Origin: Chondrosia reniformis
Lineage: Eukaryota; Porifera; Demospongiae; Chondrillida; Chondrillidae
Direction: 5' to 3'
Assembly: GCA_947172415.1 (NCBI GenBank)
Contig: OX359197.1
Location: 620,001-684,000 of the forward strand
DNA: 64,000 nucleotides
A model generated the notes under the pieces. It saw nothing but the letters and a program-made list of their open reading frames with translations, did no database searches and was not told where the DNA came from. This document shows positions 12,571 through 24,700 of this stretch, piece after piece. Each line of letters opens with the position of its first letter. Position 1 is the first letter of the stretch. A program made the translations under genes and the position numbers.

Positions 12571-15500
12571 ATGAATGCCAAGATTATCGTGTCTTATATT
12601 TTTTGTTTACTTCCTCAGATTCATCGTGTCTTAGGTAAGAAATTGATTCCGTATTACTTTGACAGGTACACTCGTAATGTCTGCAACGACTTTCTATCAC
12701 AGGCCAAGTTGAAGGGAGTGTTCGCCTTCGTGATGGGCGTGTTTCAACCGAAGGTCGAGTTGAACTGTACAGCTCCGGTCTCTGGTACACTATTTGTGAT
12801 AACGATTGGGATCTAAACGACGCTGACGTGGTATGCAGACAGTTAGACTTGGGGTACGCGCTAGCGGCCGTCAAAGAAGCTGCGTTCGGGTCGGGAAGCG
12901 GGGGCATTTGGAGGGATTCAATAAGGTGCTTTGGAAATGAAAATAGTCTTCTTGCCTGTCCTATGACAAATATACAGTCTGGATGCATCCATTCGGAAGA
13001 TGCGGGAGCCGTATGTTCGGGCACAGGTTAGAAATGATACATTGCACCTTCTTTACCTGGCTTGCCTAAATTAATGAAGCTTTCCTTTTGAGATTAAGAA
13101 ACCACTTAGTTTACAAATAATCAGCAAAGACTTTTATCACTTCTTGCTTAATAACCAGTTAAACTTAGTACATGCAAATAGCTCCATACCTATATATTAT
13201 TAATTATAATTATTATTATTATTATCAAAATTTCCCTGAGAGAATTGTTTATTCATGATCAGCCTCTCAATTCTCCAAAATTGATGGTGCCATTTCATCT
13301 CCAAAATACACATATAATATTATAATATAATATATAATTGTTGTCACCATGGTTATTTTTAAATGATCCAGCCCTCACAGATGGTTCCTTGAGATTTAGA
13401 GATGGGGACTCCAGAAGATTTGGAGGTCGTTTGGAGTATTTTAATGAAGGTGTCTGGGGGACTATATGCAACGAATATTGGCATGGTAAAGATGCCGAGG
13501 TGGCTTGTAGACAAATGGGTTTCGGAAGCTATATCAGATATAATTTGGGGATTCATGGTGGCTCTAATGCTCAACCCATTTGGTTGGACAATGTTGGTTG
13601 CTTTGGAGACGAGCCAGAGTTGAGAAGGTGTTCCCACAACGGAATTGGAAAGCACAACTGTCAACACACACAAGATGTTAGCATTGAGTGTTCTCGAGGT
13701 ATGTTATACTGTTATTTTATATAACTCTAAGTGTAAAGCAATATATATGGGCTCTTGTACTGACATGTGTATTATAATATCTACTGTAAAGTGGGAAATT
13801 TTCAAGGGTATAGATTTTGCAGAAAGCTCTTCACAGTTTAATTATATGTATATCAGTATTCATGCTGTAACTCTGTCAAATGGAAAGATATGAAGCTTAA
13901 ACTTGGCGCAGCATCAGCATTCACAGACATGTATGAAACATTTCCAATGAGTTTTTGAAATTTTGATGTCTAGTGTAGAATGTATATATTAAGCATTAAG
14001 CATATACGTAGCATAACCAGATTATAAGCTTTTATTGGCCATTTTTCTTGTACATATACTAATTGTACGTATATAGATGAGTTGTTGCTGGGGAGTATTC
14101 GTTTGGTTGGTGGGAGAAATATCTATGAAGGTCGAGTGGAAGTTAAGATGGACAATCAGTGGCAGACTTTGTGTGATGCTGGATGGGACATCAACGATGC
14201 TGATGTAGTCTGCCGGGAGCTGGACCACACTTATGCAATATCGGCACTGAATGGGAGTGTGTTTGATAAGGGAGAAGGAGCAGTGTGGCCTAGCGATATC
14301 AAATGTGAAGGAAGTGAGAGCAGTTTAATGAACTGTTACAGCACACCAGTTGTAGATTCTGTAGGATCATGTGGCCATGGCAACGAAGCGGGAATAATAT
14401 GCACTAATGCAGGTACTCTACATATCATGAACTTAAAGTAGTACTTTCACAAGAATAAGAAATTTTGACAATAGAAATAAATTTATGTGATAATTATTCA
14501 TTGGTTAACAATAATAGTACTGGGAGGACCTTATTCCATTCAAGGAATACATTGTTACTAGACTAAGGAAGAAGTTACTACTATAATCCAAAACTGGGTA
14601 TATGCATGTGTATACGCTTATATGTATGTATTGTAGTTAACATTTATGAGGCAAATGTATGACAGACTAAATAGTAATGTGGCTTTGGGCAAGTGTATAG
14701 AGCTATGCAAGGAGGTACATGTCCTGGTCACAACCTTGTGTATTCTCTTTGAAATGTGTTAGTCCTAGGAGAAGGATCGCTGCGTCTTACTAAAAGCAGT
14801 TCAGTCCTCTATGGAGGGAGATTGGAGGTGTTTTATAACGGCCGATGGGGAACAGTGTGTGATGATGGATGGGACTCAAATTCTGCCATGGTTGCCTGTA
14901 AGCAGCTTGGCTTCAACGGCTTCACTCTTGAGAAAGCACAGTCCACTAGTTTTACTGGGTCAAGCTCCTCAGATCAGGTACATATACGTATATGTGTCTA
15001 CAAATGACTGTATCAGTTGTCAAATCTCAGGAGAATACCATGTATAGATATATAACACCTTTTAATAGGCCAGAGGTCTTCTGATTTCAAATTGATGTAA
15101 TAGAGGCATTTGAATAGGTGTACAGTGAATGCCCTTTTAAGGACATTCACTGTTTGTCTCCCAACAATGTAATAATTTGTAGTCACATACACTCACAGGG
15201 TAATAGGGCAGCACGTCTCTGGACATATATAGATTTACAAAGGGAGTTTATGAAGGCTTACTTCAATGAGAAGCTATGTTGTACCTGCTATATAAGCTAA
15301 TTTATTGGTACCAAATATTTTTCTGTAATTAGAGCTTGAATATAATCCTGGATCAAATTAGTTGTTCTGGCAATGAGTTCAGACTAATAGACTGTGACCA
15401 TCAGGATTATGGTGTTCACGACTGTGATCATTTTGAGGATGTTTATTTAGTCTGCTCAATAGAAGGTGAGTTCATGATCAAAAGTTCAGATTACAGATCT

Positions 15501-16764
15501 GCAGTAGAGGATAATAAGTTGACAGAATTGACGAGTCAGATATTGCTTTGTGGTAAAATGTGCCTGGTGAAGCCAGTTGTTCAAAGACCCAGCCATAGAA
15601 CTTCTTTCTTTCTTATTGTTTCTTTGAACTATGTACATACGTAATTCAGATACTGTATACGTATATCAACCAATCAACATGCTTACAAATTTTTGATAGG
15701 TCAATGTTGTAGTATAGCAAGCAAGTCACATGTTTCACTTTATTGATATATGCAGATTTCTCAATGACAACGCTAATTATAGCAGTTTCCTGTGGCGCTG
15801 GAGCAGTTGTTTTGTTATGCATTACCTTCTGGATCTGCCTTTGCTGTGTGTGCTACTGCCGGAACTCAAAGAGAAAACTGGAGGAACACGATCGTGTGCA
15901 GTCGTCAATTCCTCGTGAAATGCAAACTACAAACCCAAGATTTCAGGTGCGTACACATGTCTAAACAACATGTCCCGTGACCAGTGACCATGACTTGGAA
16001 TACTGATAAAGTAACAGATTCCAACATTTTAGAACCATAATCCACCTATAGTATTGTCATTACTGCGTTGGTTATTCAGTACACACTGAGCATTCTCACT
16101 TAGAAGATCCTTTGCCTCATCCGCCTCATCAAACACCAAGAGGACATCTTTGCCTCTCCTTTCTAAAAGCCACTTCTCCACAGAAGCTGTGATACTAGAT
16201 ATTAGAAGTGGTGCACACTCATCAGCTAATTAGGTGTGTCCACTTAATAATAGTTCAATACTTATCTGGCGATTATGTAGCACAAAAATAGCCTATACCA
16301 ACCTTTACATCCTAACTTCCACTTAACCAGTAGGTATCAATTAGAAAACTTACCTTTTATTTCAAGCCAATTACTGATTATCTGTAACTTAGCATTGCCA
16401 GAAACATTGGAATGTTTTGATTTTAGAATTTAACACACTTCATTTGGCTGTTCATTCACAATGATATTAGAATTTCAATTGCCTCAGAAGCCATTGGTAG
16501 CCTTATACTAGTTGCAAAGTGTAAGCTGTGTAAGGTTATCTGTATATGTCCAAATTGTGTTATTAGGAATCACGAGGGCTAAAGGAAGCTACAAGTTACC
16601 CATCCCTTGTTCCTGAATCTGCCTTGAACTCCACACTATCTTTACCTCCTCCCTATTCTGTCATGGGAGAAGGGGGGGATATGCTGACAATTAGGGAAGA
16701 AGTTGAACAGAACCAGGAAGACATTGTCCCATCGTATCAATCTTTTTTAGTTAAGTACAAGTAA
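12571..16764 (+). CDS. SRCR-domain transmembrane receptor, gene D (4 SRCR domains)
   Basis: Complete eight-exon gene, about 595 residues. Exons: 12571-12634 (signal peptide, [16 protein letters not shown]), 12703-13026, 13372-13698, 14077-14412, 14763-14977, 15333-15465, 15756-15946 and 16567-16764. The first three SRCR domains are single phase 1-1 exons. The fourth is split in phase 0 between 14763-14977 and 15333-15465, unlike every other SRCR here. Each domain has six cysteines. The transmembrane exon encodes a helix with many cysteines ([19 protein letters not shown]). It is joined in phase 0 to a final exon encoding a tail with PPPYS and an acidic stretch. Codon phase is continuous across all seven junctions. 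Gene D is the most diverged of the four + strand receptors. Confidence 0.87.
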
Positions 16765-16912
16765 TCTAACTCTCTTGGAAAACTACAAGAATTTTTAAAA
16801 AGATTAAATTGTATATATATATATATATCTGCAAACATTGTTTAATTTTATTGATGCATACCTTATCTCACAAATATTCTAATACACAATTTTCCTACTT
16901 GCTATACCTACT

Positions 16913-17062
16913 AATTAATTTAAACCTGGTGAGAGGTTGGGATGAGGATATCCTTCTTCTCTTCTCCACTGGACCAGACAGCTATTTCTGGGAATTCCAC
17001 CCTTCATCAGTGATCCTGGGAATCTTTGTCTTTTGTCATGTGGTTTTAAATAGGTTACTCTA
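16913..17062 (+). repeat. R1 dispersed repeat, partial half-copy
   Basis: Shares TTAAACCTGGTGAGAG, the CTCCACTGGACCAGACAG block and CCCTTCATCAGTGATCCTGG with the other R1 copies. The outer CCATTTTCCTACATGC end is missing. Confidence 0.75.
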
Positions 17063-17199
17063 TACTCTATTATTCCATAGGATAACAGTCTATTCCAAAT
17101 ATTTCTTACTAGCCTTGATGTCAGCCATTATTAATTATAAAAATGATGTTCCATGATTCTTTCCCAAAAGACATAGACCAGTGGTATCAGCAATTTAAA

Positions 17200-17728
17200 A
17201 TTATCACAGGTGTCTATATGGGGGATCATAAAATAATTATAATTATCAAAGGTGCATTATGGGGGACCATATAATTATCACAGGTGTCTATATGGGGGAT
17301 CATAAAATAATTATAATTATCACAGGTGTCTATATGGGGGATCATAAAATAATTATAATTATCACAGGTGTCTATATGGGGGATCATAAAATAATTATTA
17401 TTATCACAGGTGTCTATATGGGGGATCATAAGTGTCTATATGGGGGCCATATAATTATTACAGGTGTCTATTTTATGGGGGATCATAAAATAATTATAAT
17501 TATCACAGGTGTCTATATGGGGGCCATATAATTATTACAGGTGTCTATTTTATGGGGGATCATAAAATAATTATAATTATCACAGGTGTCTATATGGGGG
17601 CCATATAATTATTACAGGTGTCTATTTTATGGGGGATCATAAAATAATTATAATTATCACAGGTGTCTATATGGGGGCCATATAATTATTACAGGTGTCT
17701 ATTTTATGGGGGATCATAATTCACAGGT
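17200..17728. repeat. Compound minisatellite with higher-order units
   Basis: The array starts with about 42-bp units (GGTGTCTATATGGGGGATCA then an AT-rich half with TAATTATAATTATCACA). It then switches to a roughly 77-bp higher-order unit made of a short unit with GGGGGCCATATAATTATTAC and a longer one with CTATTTTATGGGGGATC. It spans the space between genes D and MCC. Both strands stay open in some frames because the unit length is near a multiple of three; this is not a gene. Confidence 0.92.
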
Positions 17729-18740
17729 AGGAAAGACTAGGGGTGTACATTTACACTGTTAATGTAAACTTTACCACTCTATACATGTACATGTATTAAT
17801 CAAGAAAGATAATGTTCACACATGAACTTGACTCCAGTGCAACCCACCAAATTTGAATTTTTATACATATGTATGGTAGTACAATTCTATACTTGATCCT
17901 CATTCCTCAATGTGAGGTCAAACTATTATGTTAACTGTCTGTAAGTTGAGTATAAGACGTCTAGTTGAGTAGCAGAGCGAAACGTGAAAAAAGTAATTAG
18001 GATGTTTTGGACCTTCTGCAGCCAATAATTATTTAATTTGAGAACTCATCTTGAAACGTAGCAATGAACCTCTACTCTATCTGTCTGTAAGTTATCAATA
18101 ATTTTAATGTTCTCTTTGGGTATATATATGACTGAACAAAAACTGATGTGAACATATCTTTATTGCATATGTTGTTTTAGGGAGATCAGTTTAGAAAGTA
18201 AAGCTAACTTAGTAATTTGGAACTAAATTACCCTACTCCTTAATTTATAAACGTTTCCCCCACAATGGTCTGTAGGTTAACACACCCAAACACCACCCCT
18301 GCAAACCATTTTATGACATCAACCTCAATTCATGCTATGAATCTCATTATTGATTCACAGTTTGTGTAGTACCCTTGAAAGTGTCAACACGCAGATATCT
18401 GACACTGAACATCCTACGTAAGGAGTCAATGGATTCCGACCTGACTTAATATATAGGACTGTTTTCTGTGTACCAAAGTTTTTGGACTAGTCCATATTGG
18501 GGAGACAGGGGAACGAATTATGCTAAAGAACTTGTTTGTCTTGCTCAACCAAGATTAGACTCCGTTCCCCCAGTGTTGCTGTTATAATTTTTCTTTATTC
18601 ACTTTTACGGGCTGGCTCCTGTTATACCGTATTCACTTGTTAATCTCTAAAAGTACCTTAATTAAAGCTCAGAATTAAGTAACCTTTATCTTGTTCAACT
18701 CTCTGCTTTGAGTTTGTGACCGAATTGAAGAAGATATCCG
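17729..18740. other. Upstream region of the MCC-like gene
   Basis: I see no exon, RNA gene or repeat. An in-frame stop (18726-18728) lies five codons before the MCC-like start, which fixes that start. Confidence 0.45.
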
Positions 18741-21700
18741 ATGGATCCTAATTGGACAAGGCTGGAGAGACGGCTAAAGAACGGCCGTACTTACGATATC
18801 GCAGACGATTCAATAGACAAGTTAGTTTCTATAATCATGAGTTTAGTGTATATGCATTCGTTTCTTATTTATTCTTTGAAATTGAAGAAAAAATGAATTT
18901 ATTTGGCTTTACATCCGTTCTCAATATAGAAAGGATTGACCATGTTATAGAATGATTATACACAGAATAGCACTACTTGACTACCGACGGCTTACAACGC
19001 CGTGTCCTTTAGTGAAAGCGTTAGGTTCTTGGGCGTTTCGACTGTTTTCTTTGTCTGGCGATGTAAACTTTGACCGCAAAGGTAGTAGAATGTAATTATT
19101 ACCGAAAATGTTACATAAAATGAATGAATCATTGATGTATTATAGTCATTTCAATATAAACGATCCGTCCAAATGTTTATGCGCCGACTTAAGTGTCTTT
19201 CCATTCTCATTTCCGTTCGTTGGTGTTTTTCTGCATCGCACTCTTCGATGTAGACTACACACGGCTGACGACCTCTTTTGGTGGTATTTGCGATGATGAA
19301 TCGCACCAAGTATATAAAACCTTACTTGAACCAGTGACACGCAATATGTAGTTTCCTGTGCTTAATTTTGGAGTCTATACACTTGATTTAAATTTGAAAT
19401 GAGGTTTATCTCTTTCTTCGATAATATCTTTGTGGTCTCAATTTCTAGTCCTAATTTATTGGCAACTTTCATTATAAAAAGACTTACTTGTAAATTAAAT
19501 CTTAGACTGAGAAGTGACCAGAGGTCCTGTACTTTAATTACTTGACCTCAGTGGATTAAAGAGTTGTAGTATATTTAGTATGAAAGATAAGTTTATTGGA
19601 GCTATCGGCAACAAAATTGAGCTAGATTGAACGTTTTGACCCGTAGGTCTTCATCAGCAGTAATGACCTACGGGTCGAAATGTTCAATCTAGCTCAATTT
19701 TGTTGCCGATAGCTCCAATAAACTTGTCTTTCATAATGAACGCAACTAAAATTACCCCTATTATGCTTACCTATTAAGTGTACTTAAAGGAGGATAGGTT
19801 GACTTTATGTATGGGCCAATGTTTCAGGAGAGTTTTGTTAAATAGTTTAAGTTCCAGCTCTTATTAACACTTTAAACTTAATGCATAAAGTATGTACTTA
19901 GTATCAAAACAGCCAATAGTAGGTTATTTAGAAAAGCTTGACACTTCCATATAATGATTAACCTTTAGAAATGTTAAATACGTTGATCTTGTAATCATGT
20001 ATCTGTACCCTATTCCTCTGTTCAACCTTGCTAGGAATGAGGTGGTAGCCATTTTACGTGCTGATGGCTATCCTTTTGCAGAGGACATTCAGAGGAATTG
20101 GAGAGCACATCGCTTATCAGTCAAAAAGTGCTTGGAATACTTTTCTCACATGTACTCATATGCATCGTTTGACGAGGATCCGCAACCAGATTTCTACACT
20201 CCTCGCAAGGAAGTGATGAGTCCAACCCGCCCCCACAGACATGCACGCTATCAGCACTATGATGCTGAATCTACCGAAGAAGAAGCATGGAGTACTCATC
20301 TCATGAGAGCTGACCGCAAGGACACCAAAGATAGATTGCCTCCACACTTGGTGAGTTTTAGTTCCTTGACTTTTTTTGTGTGAATAGAGCGGTAGTTGTG
20401 AATTTTAAACAATCATTGCTGTGGACTTTTTAAGGTTTTAATAGGTGTATACCCTCTAAAGTGTTTATTCAATCACATTTAATGTGAACGTTTTCAGACA
20501 GTGAAATGCCCTCAATTTAACATGGTGTGTTAGTATGTGTAGGTGGTAATTCTCCCATTGTAAAAATGCAAGAGTCTTTTTCCTAAAATGGCATGATAGT
20601 TGACATCAGTATAATCATGTATTGATTACTTACAGGTTCAACCTTTTTCATAACTGGACCCCAATTGATTGACATATGGATGGATGTACTAGTGTGTATA
20701 CTTATATCTAGATGTGTATTTAGTAATGAAGACCTACATATTTAGTAACAGTATTTAGTGGAAGTATTTATTTAATTATTTATAACTTCTTGGGACTAGT
20801 TATTTTTTGCTGTGTTACCTATGGGCATTTTAAAATATTAGTCATAGGAATATACAATAAGGTCTACCCTCCTTTCAAGGCATCCTCCATAGTTAGTCTG
20901 TGTTGGTGTTAACATACAAATAATACACAAAGAGAATCTAACACACCATTTTTCAACATGCTACATCTACTTTATTGAAGTAAAAGACCTATAGGGAACT
21001 AAACCTAGTGAGAGCTTTGGATGAGGATACAAGAGTTTTCTCCTTCTACTTCTCTTCATTCTTCACTGGACTGTTTCTGGGAATTCATCAGTGACCCTGG
21101 GAATTGTTGTCTTCTTCTTGATCTTTGTACGTATGTATATATATCAAGAATGGATCTTGCACATTTTATGTGTAGTTAGCCATTTCACATTTAAGGGAGG
21201 CCTGACCTATTTTATTTAGTGGGTTTAGGTTGTATTATACTAAAGAGTAGAAGCCTACGATGTTAGAATGTGGACTTTAGTATGTAGGAATGTCACCCTT
21301 GTATGCTGTCAACAGGTGAAGCTTGCAAATGATGTATAAATATCATATTATATAAAACTCTCGCCTAATGTAACTAACTATGCAAGTTATGTGTAGGTGT
21401 GGAAGGTATGGAGTTCTGTGGCGCTTGCTACCCGTGTCTGTGTATATGTACCTCTTTTAAGTGTGATGTAATGGTTATAGTTATGCAATGTCTGGCAATG
21501 AAATGCCTCTGTTTTGTACATATCATTTTCTGTCAATGCCTTAGGGTAATTCTCTCCTTAATGTTGTTTTTAAAATGCTTGATGTTTGCACCAGACAATT
21601 TTGTGGGACCAAATTCCTTTGATATGATATTGTGTTTCCCCTTGCTTTGGGCTTAACAAGCAATTTACGATTATTAGACTGTGAACAGCGCGTCCTCTCT

Positions 21701-24700
21701 GTCTGCTGGGATATCCGCTGAATCAACCTACCAGTTGTGGTTAGGTGTGGCATCTAATGGTCTAGATAGAAAGATCTGAGATATTTAAGTTACAAGTACA
21801 CTCTTATGAGCTTGTTGATAGTAACAAGTGTAGAATATGAAATATTATTAGTGTTTTGGAAAGCAATGTGTATGTATGTATACTTACGCTGTTTTCTGTA
21901 TGTATGCTGTAAGGGTATGGTTGACCCAAAAAGAAATAGTGTACAATAGATGGATGAATTTACGTAAATTACTCTTTCACAACTACGTACTTTAAACCTA
22001 TTAGACACTTGGAGTGATGTAAGCTTTAAATTGACAGCTTATGGAAGCTCTCTTTCTCATAATAAATGAAAAACTAACTGTTAATGTCTGTGGTCATGTT
22101 TCAGTGACATAAAATTCTAAATATCAGGGCAACTCCTTATATGGTAATGTGCCTCTTCTAAATTTAGCTCTCTTGCAATGCATGTAACTATTTACAGGAA
22201 GACTCTGATCCATAGAATTTGATTGTACCATTTTATAACGGTACTGGATTTCCTGATCTTGGATTAAATGTCTTGCTTGTCAACTCCCAGGCAAACCAAA
22301 GCCTTTGATCTTTCTACTCTCAAGCTCCCACTAAGTCTTCTACAAGGCCCACTGTATAAAATATGCTTTACTATAAGCAATGTTCCCATATAAATAGACT
22401 GTAGTATGCAGCTTTTGTTATTATAATTATAGTTGTTCCCATGAATTGTTGTTGCTAACACTTATGTGGAATTAAAATAGATCTGTTCAAGAATGAGATC
22501 CAATGAAGTAACCCTCTCAATCTGGTTTCTGGATTCTTTCAAAGTTGTCTTTCTTATACACCTACGTACACACATAATTTTCTAAGGAATACAAAACAGT
22601 TGGATAGAACATCTAAGGGGATGTGTAGGAGTCTTAGGGGTGGGGTCTTAGGGGTGATATGGTATCTTGCTATTTATGTTACAGTGGAAGTTTGTTATGC
22701 TCCGTTGGTGTAACTGGCTCTTCTAAATGTTTGAAATGTTGTCTTTCTATAGCCTAGGAGTTATCCCCTAAACTAAGTGACCTAGGATCTCATTTGTTAC
22801 TTGTAGAGGTTTACAAACTTGTTTATCACTGTCTTGAATGTTGCAGTCCCTGATGTAATTAGCTCTGCTGCCAAATACAATTAGCACTAAGCAACACTGT
22901 AGTGCCTAAATCTACCACTCTGTTTCACCACCCAATAACTTGTACTTAACACAATTAGATGTCTTAAGGTTCCCAATTTTTCTATGAATTCAAAGTCAGG
23001 TTTCATTGGCACATACAACATACACCACTGTATGTATGTGAATGATAGAAGTATTATTTAGTGATTACCAATGGCGTACGCTTGTACCTTGTACATACAT
23101 AATATGTATTAGAAAACCACTGGATGTTCTGAAATGTCACTGATCTAGCATATAACAAAACCGTATTCTCAGTGGAGACCAGCTGGCAGTAAAGTCGAGT
23201 TTGTGGAAGAGTGTATTGAAGAAACTTCCACAAATTGTTGAATCCATTCTCTTTTGATTCCAATGGTTTATGCATTCCTTGAGTCAGTTTTTAATAGTAC
23301 GTACATTGTGTACGTACATAGTTACATGCTTGTTTATTGACTTTTTCTTCTGGAGATGTAGACCATTCATTTGATTTTGTCCCTTAATGATTCCTCCATT
23401 TTGATTGGTGCTTAGAATTGATGATATCTGTGACCATCAGTTGGTTATCAGTTGATATCTGTTATGCAGATAGATCTTATTTCCATAAAAATTTGAATTT
23501 GTGATTAGTAGGGGATGTGGATATGGAGGAAGAAGACATTTGATATTTTACTGAAGGTCATCCACCCACACTATTGGAAAGTGATATCTAATTTTCTAAA
23601 AATATCCCTAATTCTTAAGGTGACCAGGTCACCTATGTAATTTGCATAAATATACAGAAATGTTTACAGCTCCTACACACAGGAGCCTTGGGTATAAATA
23701 TTGCTAACAGACTTTTAGTATATTTTGTTCAGAAAATACTTCTAATGCACAAGGAATGCATCCTATTGGTGAGAAGTTTGAGCTGTTAGTCATTTTGTAT
23801 GAATTAATACAGTTACCATGTGGAATAAACTGATCCCTGCGGTAGTCATTTCAGCAAACTTGAATATTTTAGCCAGGAAGTCTGTAAATTAGACTTTTTA
23901 ATGTGAACATTTTAGCTATCTATCGCATTAGCATGTTCATTCTACAGTTGGCCCCGTGATAATTCTGTTACTGACCATCCTCATTTGAGGGCTTCTTGTG
24001 TAGTCTTGTGGTATGATATTTCCTTGAAATAAGATATGACTGTGTGCATATGTACGTACATGTTCATACGTATGTGTTACAACGACCTTGTGTCTACAGC
24101 AACTGTAATTGGTGTCATTTCAATTTTTTAAATCCTTTAACCTACTGGAGTTAAAAGACAATTATTGATAATGTGTGGTTGATATATGTTTAATTGAATG
24201 TATGTACAAAGACGTTTACTGTACGCAGACAGTATGATTAAACGAAGATCACTTTGTGTTTCTACACCAAACCGTTTGTACTTACAAAAGTGGGTGAACT
24301 AGCGTTTTCACCAATTTGCCCATGGAACGTACATACGTACGTAAATAGCAACTAGATCATCTCCCAGGTAACCGAAAAACAAGTTTCCTTTTTAGAAGAA
24401 CTACGTACATTGTGGTGTTAGTGCTTGTAACTGTCTTGTTAGTAGTTGCTATATCACCCAGTGGTTGTTCATTTTTGACATAGCTTTGGAGATTGCTGTG
24501 CAAAGTGTTAATACCAGCGGTTATGTAACAGAGCTAACTATTCTAACTGTACTGACCGCAATGGATAATAATATCCTTAATTGTAAGCATTCTTTGCAAT
24601 ATTATTGACATAAAGACTAGCTGCTAAGAACTAATTCTCCTTACATATGTACTCATATTCTACATTAGAAATGATTTCAGTTGCAATTATAATTTTTTAA

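Noticed and set aside
17226-17531. Open frames with repeated GVYMGDHK or MIPHIDTCDN
   Set aside because: Translation of the 42-bp minisatellite, not a gene.
19108-19340. Short open frames on both strands in MCC intron 1
   Set aside because: No recognisable domain, and they overlap each other; expected by chance.
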